DNA of 46,628 bases from Bacillota bacterium (GCA_023443025.1 JAEZWM010000040.1:1-46628), one strand, 5' to 3'; shown: positions 8,372-17,020, counted from the stretch's first letter. The notes: generated by a model not told the origin, from the letters alone. A program made the numbers and translations.

Positions 8372-8875
8372 TTAAAGAGTCAGCTTCATCTTTACCGCAT
8401 TACCATGTTCTAAATCTACTTCATTCCCGATTATTTTAAATCCATTCTTTTCCCAAAATGCTTGAGCCGCTTTGTTTTCTTTCATTAATGCAAGCTGTAT
8501 AAACTTATAATCCAACGTTAAAAAATCAATTAGCTCCATGATAATTTTACTACCTCTTCCATCGCTTTGAAATCTCTTATCTATCATAAATAAACCTATA
8601 TAAACAGTTTCTACATCAGGATAACGAAGGATAATATCTAATACACCAACAAGCTCTTTCTCATCCCAATATCCAAGATAATACTTATTATGTATCTCGC
8701 AACCCGGTGGTAATATGCTCATATCCAGTTTGATGCTTTCTATGCTTGGCATTGGTGGAAAAAATTTAAAATAATCAGGATTTGAATTATATAAATCTAA
8801 CACGCTTTCTATATCTTTTTCTGTTAATCTTTTTACACTGTATTCATTAGATAATTTCGAGTAATTTAATGTCAT
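8372..8875 (-). CDS. GNAT-family N-acetyltransferase
   Basis: 167 residues. The acetyl-CoA-binding motif A is VYIGLFMIDKRFQSDGRGSKIIMELIDFL (R-x-x-G-R-G-S pattern), followed by motif B LALMKENKAAQAFWEKNGFKIIG. The acceptor is unknown. The ribosome site is weak (GGAATAAG). It is one of five GNAT-type genes between 8.3 and 16.2 kb, none in an obvious operon with another enzyme. Confidence 0.82.
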   Translation of the reverse strand: MTLNYSKLSNEYSVKRLTEKDIESVLDLYNSNPDYFKFFPPMPSIESIKLDMSILPPGCEIHNKYYLGYWDEKELVGVLDIILRYPDVETVYIGLFMIDKRFQSDGRGSKIIMELIDFLTLDYKFIQLALMKENKAAQAFWEKNGFKIIGNEVDLEHGNAVKMKLTL

Positions 8876-8905
8876 TTATTTTCTTATTCCTCATATTCAT
8901 ATATT

Positions 8906-9124
8906 TTATGAATAAACAATATTCCAAGCTATCCATAGAAATATCAGTATTGCCACTGAAATTATCGCTCTAAAAACCCATGGACTTGCAATATTGACTG
9001 TCCAAGCAAAGCCATACCTTTTTCTAACAATGAAGTTCGTATCATTGCTATTGGCATAGAAAAAATGCTGATTATTTTCTACCATCCACTGTCTAACTTC
9101 TTCATGTGTGTATTTTCTTTTCAT
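8906..9124 (-). CDS. Small membrane protein with a DUF5808-like motif
   Basis: 72 residues from the ATG at 9124 (AGGGTG upstream); a GTG three codons earlier is the alternative. The first half is soluble with an HFFYANSNDTNFIVRKRYGFAWTVN pattern. It resembles the N-x-x-D..fV-x-KR-x-G-x-GWT-x-N core of DUF5808 proteins, recalled from memory rather than searched. The C-terminus is one strong membrane helix (AIISVAILIFLWIAW). Function is unknown. Confidence 0.65.
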   Translation of the reverse strand: MKRKYTHEEVRQWMVENNQHFFYANSNDTNFIVRKRYGFAWTVNIASPWVFRAIISVAILIFLWIAWNIVYS

Positions 9125-9172
9125 GATTTTCACCCTTTATTAATAACTTACCATAAAATCCAAAATCAGAAT

Positions 9173-9682
9173 TTAATTATTATCAATCCAGTAACGCTGT
9201 CTTAGTCCGCTTTCTAATTTAACTTCATTTTCTAATATACCGCCATTGTTTATTATGCTCTTTGCTGAACCAATATTCTCCTTGTCACATGTCATAAGGA
9301 CATTTTCTATTCCCAGCTCCTTACATTTTAAAAGTGCCAACCTTATCATTTCTGTGGCATAACCTTTCCTTCTTTCAGTAGGTCTTACTCCTAACCCTAC
9401 ATGCCCTGCTGTTCTTAAAAGAGCTTCATTTAGATAATGCCTAATATTTACAGCTCCCACTATCACTTCTCTTTCATTATCTAGGCAAAAGTAAGTTGAG
9501 TCCGGCACTTTCCCGGTTGAAGTATCTGTTACTTCGAGAGTTTCAAGGTAACTTTCAAAATCATCATAATCTCCTCTAATGGCAAATGGTATTATTTCTT
9601 CGCCTGTACTATGCCATTCATCGAGCATATCAACTATCTTTTCACTATATTCCACTGTTCCCTTTATAAGTTTTATGTTCAT
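9173..9682 (-). CDS. GNAT-family N-acetyltransferase
   Basis: 169 residues from the ATG at 9682, which follows GGAGAAATT. Motif A is VGLGVRPTERRKGYATEMIRLAL and motif B is VLMTCDKENIGSAKSIINNGG. The sequence resembles the subgroup often labelled predicted acetyltransferase (COG3981-like), with GAVNIRHYLNEALLRTAGHVG before motif A. Substrate unknown. It is probably transcribed alone. Confidence 0.82.
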   Translation of the reverse strand: MNIKLIKGTVEYSEKIVDMLDEWHSTGEEIIPFAIRGDYDDFESYLETLEVTDTSTGKVPDSTYFCLDNEREVIVGAVNIRHYLNEALLRTAGHVGLGVRPTERRKGYATEMIRLALLKCKELGIENVLMTCDKENIGSAKSIINNGGILENEVKLESGLRQRYWIDNN

Positions 9683-9804
9683 AATTTCTCCAGTCACGTT
9701 CGTCATCTGTCTGCAATAAATTATCTTGGTTGTTTATATTTTTATCTTATTTTTAATTTAATTTACTATTTATTCAATTGTATCCATTAAGAGATTTTAT
9801 TATA

Positions 9805-10569
9805 TTATCTTAAAAGATTCTCTTCGATCCATCTCGCTAAACCATCTTCCTCGTTACTACCACAAATATCATCTGCAATTCTCTTCACTTCAGGAACAGC
9901 ATTTTCCATCGCGACTCCTACCCCTGCAGCACTTAGCATATCAATATCATTTAGATCATCGCCAAAAGCTATCACTTCATCATTCCTTACCCCAAAGTGT
10001 TCAGCGATAAGCTTTAAAGACCTAGACTTAGTTGCATTCTCACTCATGATCATTGCAAGCCCATCTCTACTCATTCTTATATAAAGACTCTTTGGTAATA
10101 GTGAATATATCATACGGCAGTCAACTTCAGATTTTGCTACAGCATAAAGTTTACCCGCAGATCCCTGTATTTCACTAAAATCAGTTATGATATTTTCTCC
10201 TATGCCGCTCCACTCTTCTTTTGCATTGAAATTCGTATAATGAATATTGTTTATCTCAGCTCCAATTTTTACATTATTTTTACTCAATTCACGTAAGTAA
10301 GGTCCAAATACCTCTGCTTCGATTAAATTTTCAAATATACATTTCCCTTCAGCAAATCCTATTGCTCCGTTTAAAAGGCTGTATGCATCAAAAATTCCTT
10401 CCTTGATTACATCTCTAACGCTCTCTCCCCTCGCTGTGGAAAAAGCAAATTTCACTCCTGTTTTTCTTAAGTCATTAATTACTTTCTTTGTGTATTCTGA
10501 AATACTTTTATCCGTCTTTAGTAGAGTGTCATCAAGGTCGGTTACTATTAGCTTAGCTATTTTCTTCAC
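9805..10569 (-). CDS. HAD-superfamily Cof-type sugar phosphatase
   Basis: 254 residues. Motif I is VTDLDDTLL (nucleophile Asp plus acid/base Asp), motif II is FAFSTARG, and motif IV is VIAFGDDLNDIDMLSAAGVGVAMENA. The C2-type cap between them marks the Cof/YidA group, which dephosphorylates sugar phosphates and pyridoxal phosphate with broad specificity. The likely start is GTG at 10569, but AAGGA ends only about two bases before it, so the exact start is less certain than the gene. Confidence 0.87.
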   Translation of the reverse strand: MKKIAKLIVTDLDDTLLKTDKSISEYTKKVINDLRKTGVKFAFSTARGESVRDVIKEGIFDAYSLLNGAIGFAEGKCIFENLIEAEVFGPYLRELSKNNVKIGAEINNIHYTNFNAKEEWSGIGENIITDFSEIQGSAGKLYAVAKSEVDCRMIYSLLPKSLYIRMSRDGLAMIMSENATKSRSLKLIAEHFGVRNDEVIAFGDDLNDIDMLSAAGVGVAMENAVPEVKRIADDICGSNEEDGLARWIEENLLR

Positions 10570-10639
10570 TTCCTTAAATGATTTCTAAATTTATTCCATT
10601 TCCGCATTGCTTCATTTATAATGTTAGAATCAAGCATTC

Positions 10640-11002
10640 CTAGTTTCCAAATTTTTTCTTTAATGAAATCTCTGTGATTATGACACTGGATATTAATAAA
10701 GCTATCTGAAAAATGATAATACCAATTGCAGCTTTTCCTACAAGTTTTTCTGACTTCCCGTATAGAAATGCCATAGCTACAATCGATATTATAAGCGAAG
10801 CCCAGCCCAATACCCTATAAAGCTTACCACAGTATATATGGGCATACTCCCAAGTCTCAGAATTCCTCATAGACCGCTTAGTCCTATATCCTATATTATT
10901 ATTAATACCTCCTTTAGCTAGTGTAACAAAATATTTGCCAAACCCTATCATGCTTATGGGAGTTAAGAATATAAATACATTTAAAAACGTCCATAGATTC
11001 AT
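10640..11002 (-). CDS. SdpI-family membrane protein
   Basis: 120 residues with three hydrophobic segments. The SdpI signature NIGYRTKRSMRNSETWEYAHIYCGKL lies after the first helix. In Bacillus subtilis, SdpI gives immunity to the SdpC killing peptide, but most family members are uncharacterised and no sdpC-like gene is nearby. Good AGGAG before the ATG. Confidence 0.78.
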   Translation of the reverse strand: MNLWTFLNVFIFLTPISMIGFGKYFVTLAKGGINNNIGYRTKRSMRNSETWEYAHIYCGKLYRVLGWASLIISIVAMAFLYGKSEKLVGKAAIGIIIFQIALLISSVIITEISLKKKFGN

Positions 11003-11132
11003 TGTTTTCTCCTATCATTCAAAAAGCTTTATATATTTTTAGCACTACTTACCACTTTGTGAGCCATAGTTTCTCTTAATAACAGCATTATATTTTTGTA
11101 TTTCATAAATAATGTATCATACCCTTGTTATT

Positions 11133-11831
11133 CTATTTCTTCAACCATCCATTATCTCCATGATATATCATAAGTCTGCTCATACCACCGTCGATTTTTA
11201 TATTTTCTCCGGTGATAAAGCCAGCTTTATCAGAGCATAGGAAGAGAATCATATTTACAATATCCTCAGGCACCCCAACTCTTTGTACTAAATGTTGATC
11301 TACATCGGGACCTGAAAACTCCGAACCGGTTGTATCTATCCATCCCGGAGATATAGAATTAACTCTAACCTTTCCTGCAAGTGAAACTGCAAGAGCATGG
11401 GTAAGTGCAGCTATCCCGCCCTTAGCAGCAGTATAGCTTTCAGTTCCAGGTTGACTCATACTATCTCTAGTTGAGGAAATATTTATTATAGATGCTCCTT
11501 CAGCAAAATATGGCAAAAATAGTTTAGTTAAATAAAAAGGAGCCGTAACGCCAACCTTAAGTGCTTCATTAAATTCTTCATAAGAACAATCACTTATACC
11601 ATGCATTGCCGGGAGTGCGTTATTAATAAGATAGTCAATCTTTCCATAATCGTCGATAACTTTCTTTACAAATATCTCCAGTACTTCTTTATCTTTTATA
11701 TCACCTATAAAATAATCATTATCTATTTTATCTATGATGCATATATGTGCACCCTCTGCAGCAAAAGCCTCTGCTGTAGCTCTTCCTATTCCACGTGCAC
11801 CGCCCGTAATTACTACTACTTTACCATTCAT
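11133..11831 (-). CDS. Short-chain dehydrogenase/reductase (SDR)
   Basis: 232 residues, classical SDR length. The NAD(P)-binding motif is TGGARGIG near residues 9-16, the NNA motif is in YLINNALPAM, and the catalytic residues are in INISST and the Y-x-x-x-K of SYTAAKGG. An SPG motif and a C-terminal GENIKIDGG block follow. The Asp in IIDKID after the second strand suggests NAD preference. The natural substrate is unknown. The gene starts a few bases after the stop of the small glycine-rich membrane protein gene, so the two may be co-transcribed. Confidence 0.87.
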   Translation of the reverse strand: MNGKVVVITGGARGIGRATAEAFAAEGAHICIIDKIDNDYFIGDIKDKEVLEIFVKKVIDDYGKIDYLINNALPAMHGISDCSYEEFNEALKVGVTAPFYLTKLFLPYFAEGASIINISSTRDSMSQPGTESYTAAKGGIAALTHALAVSLAGKVRVNSISPGWIDTTGSEFSGPDVDQHLVQRVGVPEDIVNMILFLCSDKAGFITGENIKIDGGMSRLMIYHGDNGWLKK

Positions 11832-11837
11832 CTCTAC

Positions 11838-12104
11838 TTAATCATTCCTTTTTATTTGCATTCCTATTAGCATTCCTACTAATAATCCTATTGAAATACC
11901 TATAGGCATTTTATCTTGACCCATTGACACACCAATAGCAGCACCCACTCCGATACCTATTGCCATTCCAACAGCCATATAGTTTTTACTAATTCCGGAT
12001 TTACGACGATTCTCCTTACTTCCGGTCCTCATTACTGTTAAAAACACTAAAATTGCAACAATTGCAACTAATATTATTGGAGTAAAAAAAGTGAAATAAG
12101 TCAT
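11838..12104 (-). CDS. Small glycine-rich membrane protein
   Basis: 88 residues, not recognised. It has an N-terminal helix (TPIILVAIVAILVFLTV), a basic loop, and a C-terminal glycine/methionine-rich pair of hydrophobic stretches (AVGMAIGIGVGAAIGV and IGISIGLLVGMLIGM). The spacing to the upstream gene (14 bases) and downstream SDR suggests one transcript of three genes. Confidence 0.65.
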   Translation of the reverse strand: MTYFTFFTPIILVAIVAILVFLTVMRTGSKENRRKSGISKNYMAVGMAIGIGVGAAIGVSMGQDKMPIGISIGLLVGMLIGMQIKRND

Positions 12105-12118
12105 TAAGGTATTCTCCT

Positions 12119-12457
12119 CTATTTAAATTTCATAGGGTTCGATATATATTTATTTAGCATCCTCCCTATGATCTCTCCTACTAAAGTTAATACCCCATAA
12201 ACAGGTGCATAAATCAGTGCCGATTCATTGTAATAGATGAAAATTGAAGGGATAAAGAGTAGTCCAACTAAGACGGGAAAGTACCATTCAAATGAATTTT
12301 TTATTCCAAAAATAAGCCCGGTTAAAAAACAGGTTAGTGGTATGACTATCAAAAGCATCAGAATTCCTGATCCCGTATCTTTTATAAGATTCGGTAGTAG
12401 ATAAAAGGCTATTATTATAACGATTAGATAGGGTATTGCTTTTTTTAGTTCTTTCAT
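12119..12457 (-). CDS. Hypothetical four-helix membrane protein
   Basis: 112 residues, not recognised. Four hydrophobic segments are separated by short loops; the C-terminus is basic (NKYISNPMKFK). AAAGGAG stands before the ATG. It lies upstream of the glycine-rich membrane protein in the same direction, so they may share a transcript. Confidence 0.65.
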   Translation of the reverse strand: MKELKKAIPYLIVIIIAFYLLPNLIKDTGSGILMLLIVIPLTCFLTGLIFGIKNSFEWYFPVLVGLLFIPSIFIYYNESALIYAPVYGVLTLVGEIIGRMLNKYISNPMKFK

Positions 12458-12506
12458 TTTTTCTCCTTTATTTGTAAAGTATGGAATTAACGACAGTATA
12501 AGTCTA

Positions 12507-13202
12507 CTATTCCCTCACCCAACCATTATCAATCCAATACTGTAAATCGACGCTTGGTTTATCTCCATCCAGTTTTTTAAGAACATCTTTTTGCATCTTC
12601 CTACACATTTCAAAATATATCTTAGTTTTTAAGCTCTTATTTTGATGGAGTTCTCCTTGAAATCTTCCGGCAAATGTCCTAATTCGTGCTTCAATTCTTT
12701 TCTTCTTATCTTCCGAAATTTCATCCCAATCTGATCCACCCATACTAAAACCTATCCTCTCTACTTTTGAAACGCCCATCCATTCCAGCGATGTTTTAAC
12801 ATCAATTTGAGCCGCGCCATTTGGTGCACCGGCACTCTGGGTTATGATTGCTGCCGTTTTATTAAACATCACAGGATTTGGTCTATGAGCAAACCAGTAA
12901 ACGCCTAAGTGGTCAAGTAGACTCTTTACCTGCCCCGGGCATCTTAAGGCATATACAGGATAAGCAAAGACAATCAAATCCGCTTCAAGCATAGCACGCC
13001 ATATAGGTTCCACTTTATTATAGTGGGGACATTTATCTGCACTTTCTAAAAAACATCTCTTACATCCTATACAGTATGACGGCCCATCCTTGGGTAAATA
13101 AAACTCAGTTGTTTTAGTAAGATTCAGCTCTTCAAGAAATATATTCTTTAAATTATAAGTACAGCCTTTTATTTCAGTTCCAACAATCACTACACAGTTC
13201 AT
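12507..13202 (-). CDS. NAD(P)H-dependent flavodoxin-fold oxidoreductase with Isf-like Cys motif
   Basis: 231 residues. The N-terminal flavodoxin-like fold (MNCVVIVGTEIKGCTYNLKN, then DLIVFAYPVYALRCPGQVKSLLDHLG) contains a Cys cluster C44-x2-C47-x2-C50-x7-C58, compatible with a 4Fe-4S site as in Isf-type flavoproteins. The C-terminal extension of about 70 residues is basic and helical. The family reduces quinones, metals or unknown acceptors; none is indicated. It is the second such protein in the window. Confidence 0.78.
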   Translation of the reverse strand: MNCVVIVGTEIKGCTYNLKNIFLEELNLTKTTEFYLPKDGPSYCIGCKRCFLESADKCPHYNKVEPIWRAMLEADLIVFAYPVYALRCPGQVKSLLDHLGVYWFAHRPNPVMFNKTAAIITQSAGAPNGAAQIDVKTSLEWMGVSKVERIGFSMGGSDWDEISEDKKKRIEARIRTFAGRFQGELHQNKSLKTKIYFEMCRKMQKDVLKKLDGDKPSVDLQYWIDNGWVRE

Positions 13203-13257
13203 AAGCTCACCTTATTTCTTAAATCAATTTTATCATTTAAAGATCAGTAATTATTCT

Positions 13258-13497
13258 TTATAAATTTGATGTTTTTATCCTCTTTTTGATTACTAACTTA
13301 ATAGCTATTGCAATCGCAACAACAATAAGAGCAAAAATTCCGGTAATCTGTATGCTCGTATACCAAGGTGCCGATTGCACCATGTATAAATCAGGGTTAT
13401 TTGTATATTGATAATAACTGTATATAGAACTTGCTAAAAACCCTACCACAACAACAATGATTAGAATGCTTAATATCTTGTTTATTTTATTTGCCAT
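13258..13497 (-). CDS. Hypothetical two-helix membrane protein
   Basis: 79 residues, not recognised. Two membrane helices (ILSILIIVVVVGFLASSIYSYY and ITGIFALIVVAIAIAIKLVI) flank a short extracellular-looking loop. The C-terminus is lysine-rich. A good GAGAGGAAATAAA ribosome site precedes the ATG. It follows the GNAT gene by 27 bases, so the two may be co-transcribed. Confidence 0.6.
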   Translation of the reverse strand: MANKINKILSILIIVVVVGFLASSIYSYYQYTNNPDLYMVQSAPWYTSIQITGIFALIVVAIAIAIKLVIKKRIKTSNL

Positions 13498-13524
13498 TTT
13501 ATTTCCTCTCTCATTTTTATCTAT

Positions 13525-14070
13525 CTATAATCTTAAAAGCATATAATACATTTCCTGATACTTTCCATCTCTGGTCTTGGAGAACCATTTATTTGTGCCG
13601 AAAATTTCAAAACCGAACTTTTTATATAGGGAAACAGCTCTATCATTGTTCGTACTTACTTCTAACTCAATCTGTTCATATCCTGCATTTTTAGCACTTT
13701 CTATTATGACTCCCATTATGTGATTACCTATACCATAACCCCAATGTGCTTTTTGAATACCAACTCCAAATCCGGATCTGTGCAAAAACTTTTCAAAACC
13801 TGATAAACGCCAAAGGCTTGCTGTTCCAACTATTTTTCCTTCTAACTCTGCAACGATTAAAATTGCATTAGGTGAAGCTTCCATACTTTTTATAAATTTA
13901 CGCTCTTCTTTCTCTGTTATGGTATATTCATCAGGATATCGAGTCATCTCTTCAGTTTCTGCCGATATGTGCTTCAAATGCTCCAATACTTCACTTGCAT
14001 CAGCTTCTATTGCATTTCTTATGATACACTCACTTCCATTTTTAAGTTTAACTTCTTTAAAGAATTTCAC
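13525..14070 (-). CDS. GNAT-family N-acetyltransferase
   Basis: 181 residues starting at GTG 14070 with GGGGG eight bases upstream. Motif A is FGVGIQKAHWGYGIGNHIMGVII and motif B is IELEVSTNNDRAVSLYKKFGFEIFG, an arrangement typical of RimI-like or YhhY-like acetyltransferases. The N-terminal half (IRNAIEADASEVLEHLKHISAETEEMTRYPDEY) also matches that subgroup. Acceptor unknown. Confidence 0.83.
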   Translation of the reverse strand: MKFFKEVKLKNGSECIIRNAIEADASEVLEHLKHISAETEEMTRYPDEYTITEKEERKFIKSMEASPNAILIVAELEGKIVGTASLWRLSGFEKFLHRSGFGVGIQKAHWGYGIGNHIMGVIIESAKNAGYEQIELEVSTNNDRAVSLYKKFGFEIFGTNKWFSKTRDGKYQEMYYMLLRL

Positions 14071-14131
14071 AAAAACTACCCCCTGTGATAATTATATCCT
14101 ATGACCAATCATCTATTTCCATTTTTACTAA

Positions 14132-14485
14132 TTATTTACCATCTAACATGTACTGACCAACAATTTGAATTATGGTAATGGGAATCATAAGGATTAAACC
14201 GAATTCTTTGTCTCCTACTCTGTACAATAAAAATCCAATTGCTAGTGTCATCACTGTAATTAGAGCTATACGAGGTAGTAGATCCAATCTTCTATCTGAT
14301 CTAGGTGCCAGAAAATAACCCCAAAAAACCATAAGCATAATTGATGTAATCACGCCTAATGCAATTGCAATTTTTGAATTAAAACCGGAAAAAAGTTTAA
14401 ATCCCAGCCTTCCTGCTCCTACAACCAATACTAATTCGCTAAGAAATGTCATAGTAGCTATAACCCAATATAAAACTGTTCCCAT
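14132..14485 (-). CDS. YrdB/DUF2568-family membrane protein
   Basis: 117 residues with four membrane helices. The conserved W-G-x-F-x-AP motif between helices 2 and 3 (MVFWGYFLAPRSDRRLDLLPR) is the hallmark of the YrdB family (assigned from memory). Function is unknown. ATG preceded by AAAAGGAGG. It is divergent from the NTF2-like gene. Confidence 0.7.
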   Translation of the reverse strand: MGTVLYWVIATMTFLSELVLVVGAGRLGFKLFSGFNSKIAIALGVITSIMLMVFWGYFLAPRSDRRLDLLPRIALITVMTLAIGFLLYRVGDKEFGLILMIPITIIQIVGQYMLDGK

Positions 14486-14723
14486 GATATCCTCCTTTTA
14501 TAGAAATACTACTTAAAGTATTATGTAATGTTCAAAAGAAAATAGGGTATAAATTCTATAATTAAAACCATAATTTTCCAATTCTCTCAAGTTTTTAGGT
14601 CCTATACATTAGTGTCATCTTTGAGTTAAAGTGGAAAACAACTATATGTTTCTTATAACATTTATTATACACCATATTAATACCATAATTAGAATTATTA
14701 TAACCATTAGATAGGAGATTACT

Positions 14724-15182
14724 ATGTATCATGCAATTGTAAAACGTAATTTAATAAATTCTTTTGAAGCACTTAATCGGGGAGACTACGAGGTTATAAC
14801 AAAACAGTTTAGAGAAAATGATGTTAGCCACTGGTTTTCAGAAAAAAAACACCCTCTTGCAGGATTAAGAACCTCAAAGCCTGCGATACTTGAGTGGTAC
14901 GAAAGGCTAGCAAGGCTAATGCCTGACCTGCACTTTGACATTGAAAAAATTGCAGTCAGCGGCTTTCCATGGCATACCACAGCTATGCTCGAATGGACAG
15001 ATCACTTAAGCGATAGAGCCGGAAATAAATACTCCAATAGAGGAGTGCATGTTATTACGATTTCATGGGGAAAGGTTATTTCGCTTGAAGTTTTTTGTGA
15101 TATAGAGTACCTTCAAGAGTACTTTAAAGCACTTAGGGAACAAGGAGTAGAAGAAGCTTCTGCTCCTCCAATTGAAGGATAA
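14724..15182 (+). CDS. NTF2/SnoaL-like cone-fold protein
   Basis: 152 residues. The layout is that of SnoaL-like proteins: an N-terminal helix pair (NSFEALNRGDYEVITKQFRENDVSHWF), a helix with a conserved tryptophan (AILEWYERLARLMPDLHFDIEKI), then beta strands (TAMLEWTDHL, VHVITISWGKVISLEVFCD). These small barrels act as isomerases, hydrolases or binding modules; no specific role is visible. AGGAG precedes the ATG, and a clear terminator follows, so it is monocistronic. Confidence 0.72.
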   Translation: MYHAIVKRNLINSFEALNRGDYEVITKQFRENDVSHWFSEKKHPLAGLRTSKPAILEWYERLARLMPDLHFDIEKIAVSGFPWHTTAMLEWTDHLSDRAGNKYSNRGVHVITISWGKVISLEVFCDIEYLQEYFKALREQGVEEASAPPIEG

Positions 15183-15187
15183 CTAAT

Positions 15188-15215
15188 GGTAGAGTATTCT
15201 TGCTCTACCTTTTTT
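15188..15215 (+). terminator. Terminator of the NTF2-like gene
   Basis: GGTAGAG and CTCTACC form a perfect seven-pair stem with an eight-base loop followed by six T. Confidence 0.82.
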
Positions 15216-15349
15216 CATATGCTTACTTAAATTTCATTGTCTTAGGATTTTTAATTTTAATTTATTATGGATAATTCATAATGGAGTATTTTGGAATACC
15301 AGATTTTACATGGATATTTTAGAAATGATGAGAAACGCAAGAAATATTA

Positions 15350-15374
15350 AAGGCAAAAGCTCAGCTTTTGCCTT
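15350..15374. repeat. Isolated perfect hairpin
   Basis: AAGGCAAAAGC and GCTTTTGCCTT pair perfectly over 11 bases with the loop TCA. No strong T-run follows on either strand and no gene ends immediately beside it. It may be a leftover terminator or part of a small RNA. The surrounding 15216-15437 holds no gene I can support. Confidence 0.5.
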
Positions 15375-15437
15375 GGTTCGTAATTTTTTATATATTTTTA
15401 GATGATAAATATTAATAAAAAATATCAGGTTCAATAT

Positions 15438-15581
15438 TTAATCCACCTCAAAAGGAATTTCTTTGATATATCCATTATCATGCCACCAATTCATAATCTC
15501 TGCTTGAAACTTATCAGAATCGTAATCAATCTTAAGTCCTTTAAGGTCTACTACTATTCTAAAGTCGATCCTGCCACAGGC
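15438..15581 (-). pseudogene. Possible gene remnant behind the GNAT gene
   Basis: A 47-codon open stretch without a start codon, beginning after an in-frame stop at 15582-15584 and ending at TAA. It overlaps the tail of the acetyltransferase gene in another frame. Its translation looks protein-like: IVVDLKGLKIDYDSDKFQ, then IMNWWHDNGYIKEIPFEVD. It could be the C-terminus of a lost neighbour fused by deletion, or the original C-terminal extension of the GNAT displaced by a frameshift. Family not recognised. Confidence 0.35.
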
Positions 15582-16132
15582 TTACTCATATCATATCCCA
15601 GTTCATAGTAATTATTATCGTTAAATTCAAAGGACTTTATTATATCCATTCCGACTTTCTCAGTATGAGCTTTTATGGATCTTGGATTGATTTGATTTAT
15701 AAAGGTAATCATTATTGGGTATCTTTTTGCCATAAGTCTTCTCGAGTATTCAAAGATGTTTTCAAGAACACCGATACCTCTGTATTCCATATCAATGCAA
15801 ACGGGACCGTATTGATAGGAGTTTTCCATGGAGAGAATTTGACCGAGATATTCCGTGTTTGGAAGATCCTGTATCATATACTCGAAGAGTGGCCACTCAC
15901 TCCAGTACTCCCATGATGCAGACATTGCATAAGAAATTATCTTACCATCGTCTTCAGCAATCACAAGTCCGTTTTCTTTTTCTATCATTGATAAAAACTG
16001 CTCGTCAGTAAAAAGCGTCGTAACAAATCCGTCTTTTTTATACTCTTCTTTTATCGTTGATACATGGTATTTCTGTTGAAGTTCCTTAACGCCTTCAATG
16101 TCAGCAGGGGTTGCACATCTGTATATTATCAT
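15554..16132 (-). CDS. GNAT-family N-acetyltransferase
   Basis: 192 residues, ATG preceded by AAAGGAG. The motif A region is YQYGPVCIDMEYRGIGVLENIFEYSRR (R-G-x-G-V pattern) and motif B is MITFINQINPRSIKAHTEKVGMDIIK. The last residues (KPVAGSTLE) may not be original, because protein-like sequence continues in another frame just past the stop. Acceptor unknown. It is the fifth GNAT-type gene of this stretch. Confidence 0.78.
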   Translation of the reverse strand: MIIYRCATPADIEGVKELQQKYHVSTIKEEYKKDGFVTTLFTDEQFLSMIEKENGLVIAEDDGKIISYAMSASWEYWSEWPLFEYMIQDLPNTEYLGQILSMENSYQYGPVCIDMEYRGIGVLENIFEYSRRLMAKRYPIMITFINQINPRSIKAHTEKVGMDIIKSFEFNDNNYYELGYDMSKPVAGSTLE

Positions 16133-16520
16133 GTCTTCTCCTTTGTTTTATAGGCGAGATTATTCACCGTATTCCGACTCCGTAATAAATTATCGGGAAT
16201 CATTATTAATACTATTTTATCATATGTCCTCAAGTTTTACCTTTAATTAAAGAAAGACCGATATTAATCAGCCTCAGACCAAAGTAGGATCGAAATTCCG
16301 TTTCTTTAATAACTTCCTAATCCATTAACATTCGAACGATTTAAAGTTAATCTATTGCTATCAAAAATTAATTATTAATCATCGTTCCAACTGTTGCATA
16401 AGTTCCCTCACAATTACCTTTGATTGAAATTAAAGTAAAGCAAATGAAACAAATCCATTCAAACATGCATTAAATCAATTTAGATAATTTAGAATTTGCT
16501 TTAATTTAATATAATGTTGG

Positions 16521-16569
16521 TGGTTTAGAAGATTTAAAGTAAAGGAGAATCAGAGTTTTCCGCTACGTA
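16521..16569. repeat. Direct repeat A, copy 1
   Basis: Starts TGGTTTAGAAGATTTAAAG and ends TCCGCTACGT. It matches copy 2 at 17089-17130 apart from a four-base insertion (GGAG) in the middle and a few substitutions. Confidence 0.75.
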
Positions 16570-16753
16570 CATGCAGCAAGCTGCATTAATAATAATCATT
16601 TTGAAAGAAATCTACGATTTCTCACTGCTTGAACATTTTTTTATATAATATCCGAAGCAAAATCTTTTCTTTGCTACCATCGTTCCAAACGTAAAAAATA
16701 AGTATTTTTTTCCAGTGGAGAACATGTTGAAATTTATCTGACTTTGAACGTTT

Positions 16754-16851
16754 GGTGTAAAATCATATTGTAGGTTTCGTAGGGTTTTGATTTATTTTTT
16801 ATAGCGCAGCGGTATATAAATCACCGGAGGAGCCGAAATACGATTTTACCC
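16754..16851. repeat. Long imperfect inverted repeat (possible structured RNA or MITE-like hairpin)
   Basis: The outer arms GGTGTAAAATCATATT and AATACGATTTTACCC pair with one bulge and a G-T pair. The inner arms TGATTTAT and ATAAATCA pair around a GC-containing loop. Between them, GGTTTCG and CCGAAA extend the stem partly. The whole unit spans about 98 bases. Confidence 0.6.
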
Positions 16852-16990
16852 AATAAGTGAACGGAAGAGAAATTGCAACTTGTTCGGAGCCGTTCTTTTG
16901 TTTCTACACGTGAATAAAGATAAACCAAGCTTTTAAAGTTAAAATTGGCTAGATTTAACCCATATGCCTTACTTTAAATTGTAGCTAAAG

Positions 16991-17020
16991 TAATTGGAAG
17001 TGTGGGCACTTCCGCTACGT
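16991..17020. repeat. Direct repeat B, copy 1
   Basis: TAATTGGAAGTG, then TGGG, then CACTTCCGCTACGT. GGAAGTG and CACTTCC form a perfect seven-pair hairpin with loop TGGG. Copy 2 is at 17165-17193. Confidence 0.7.
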
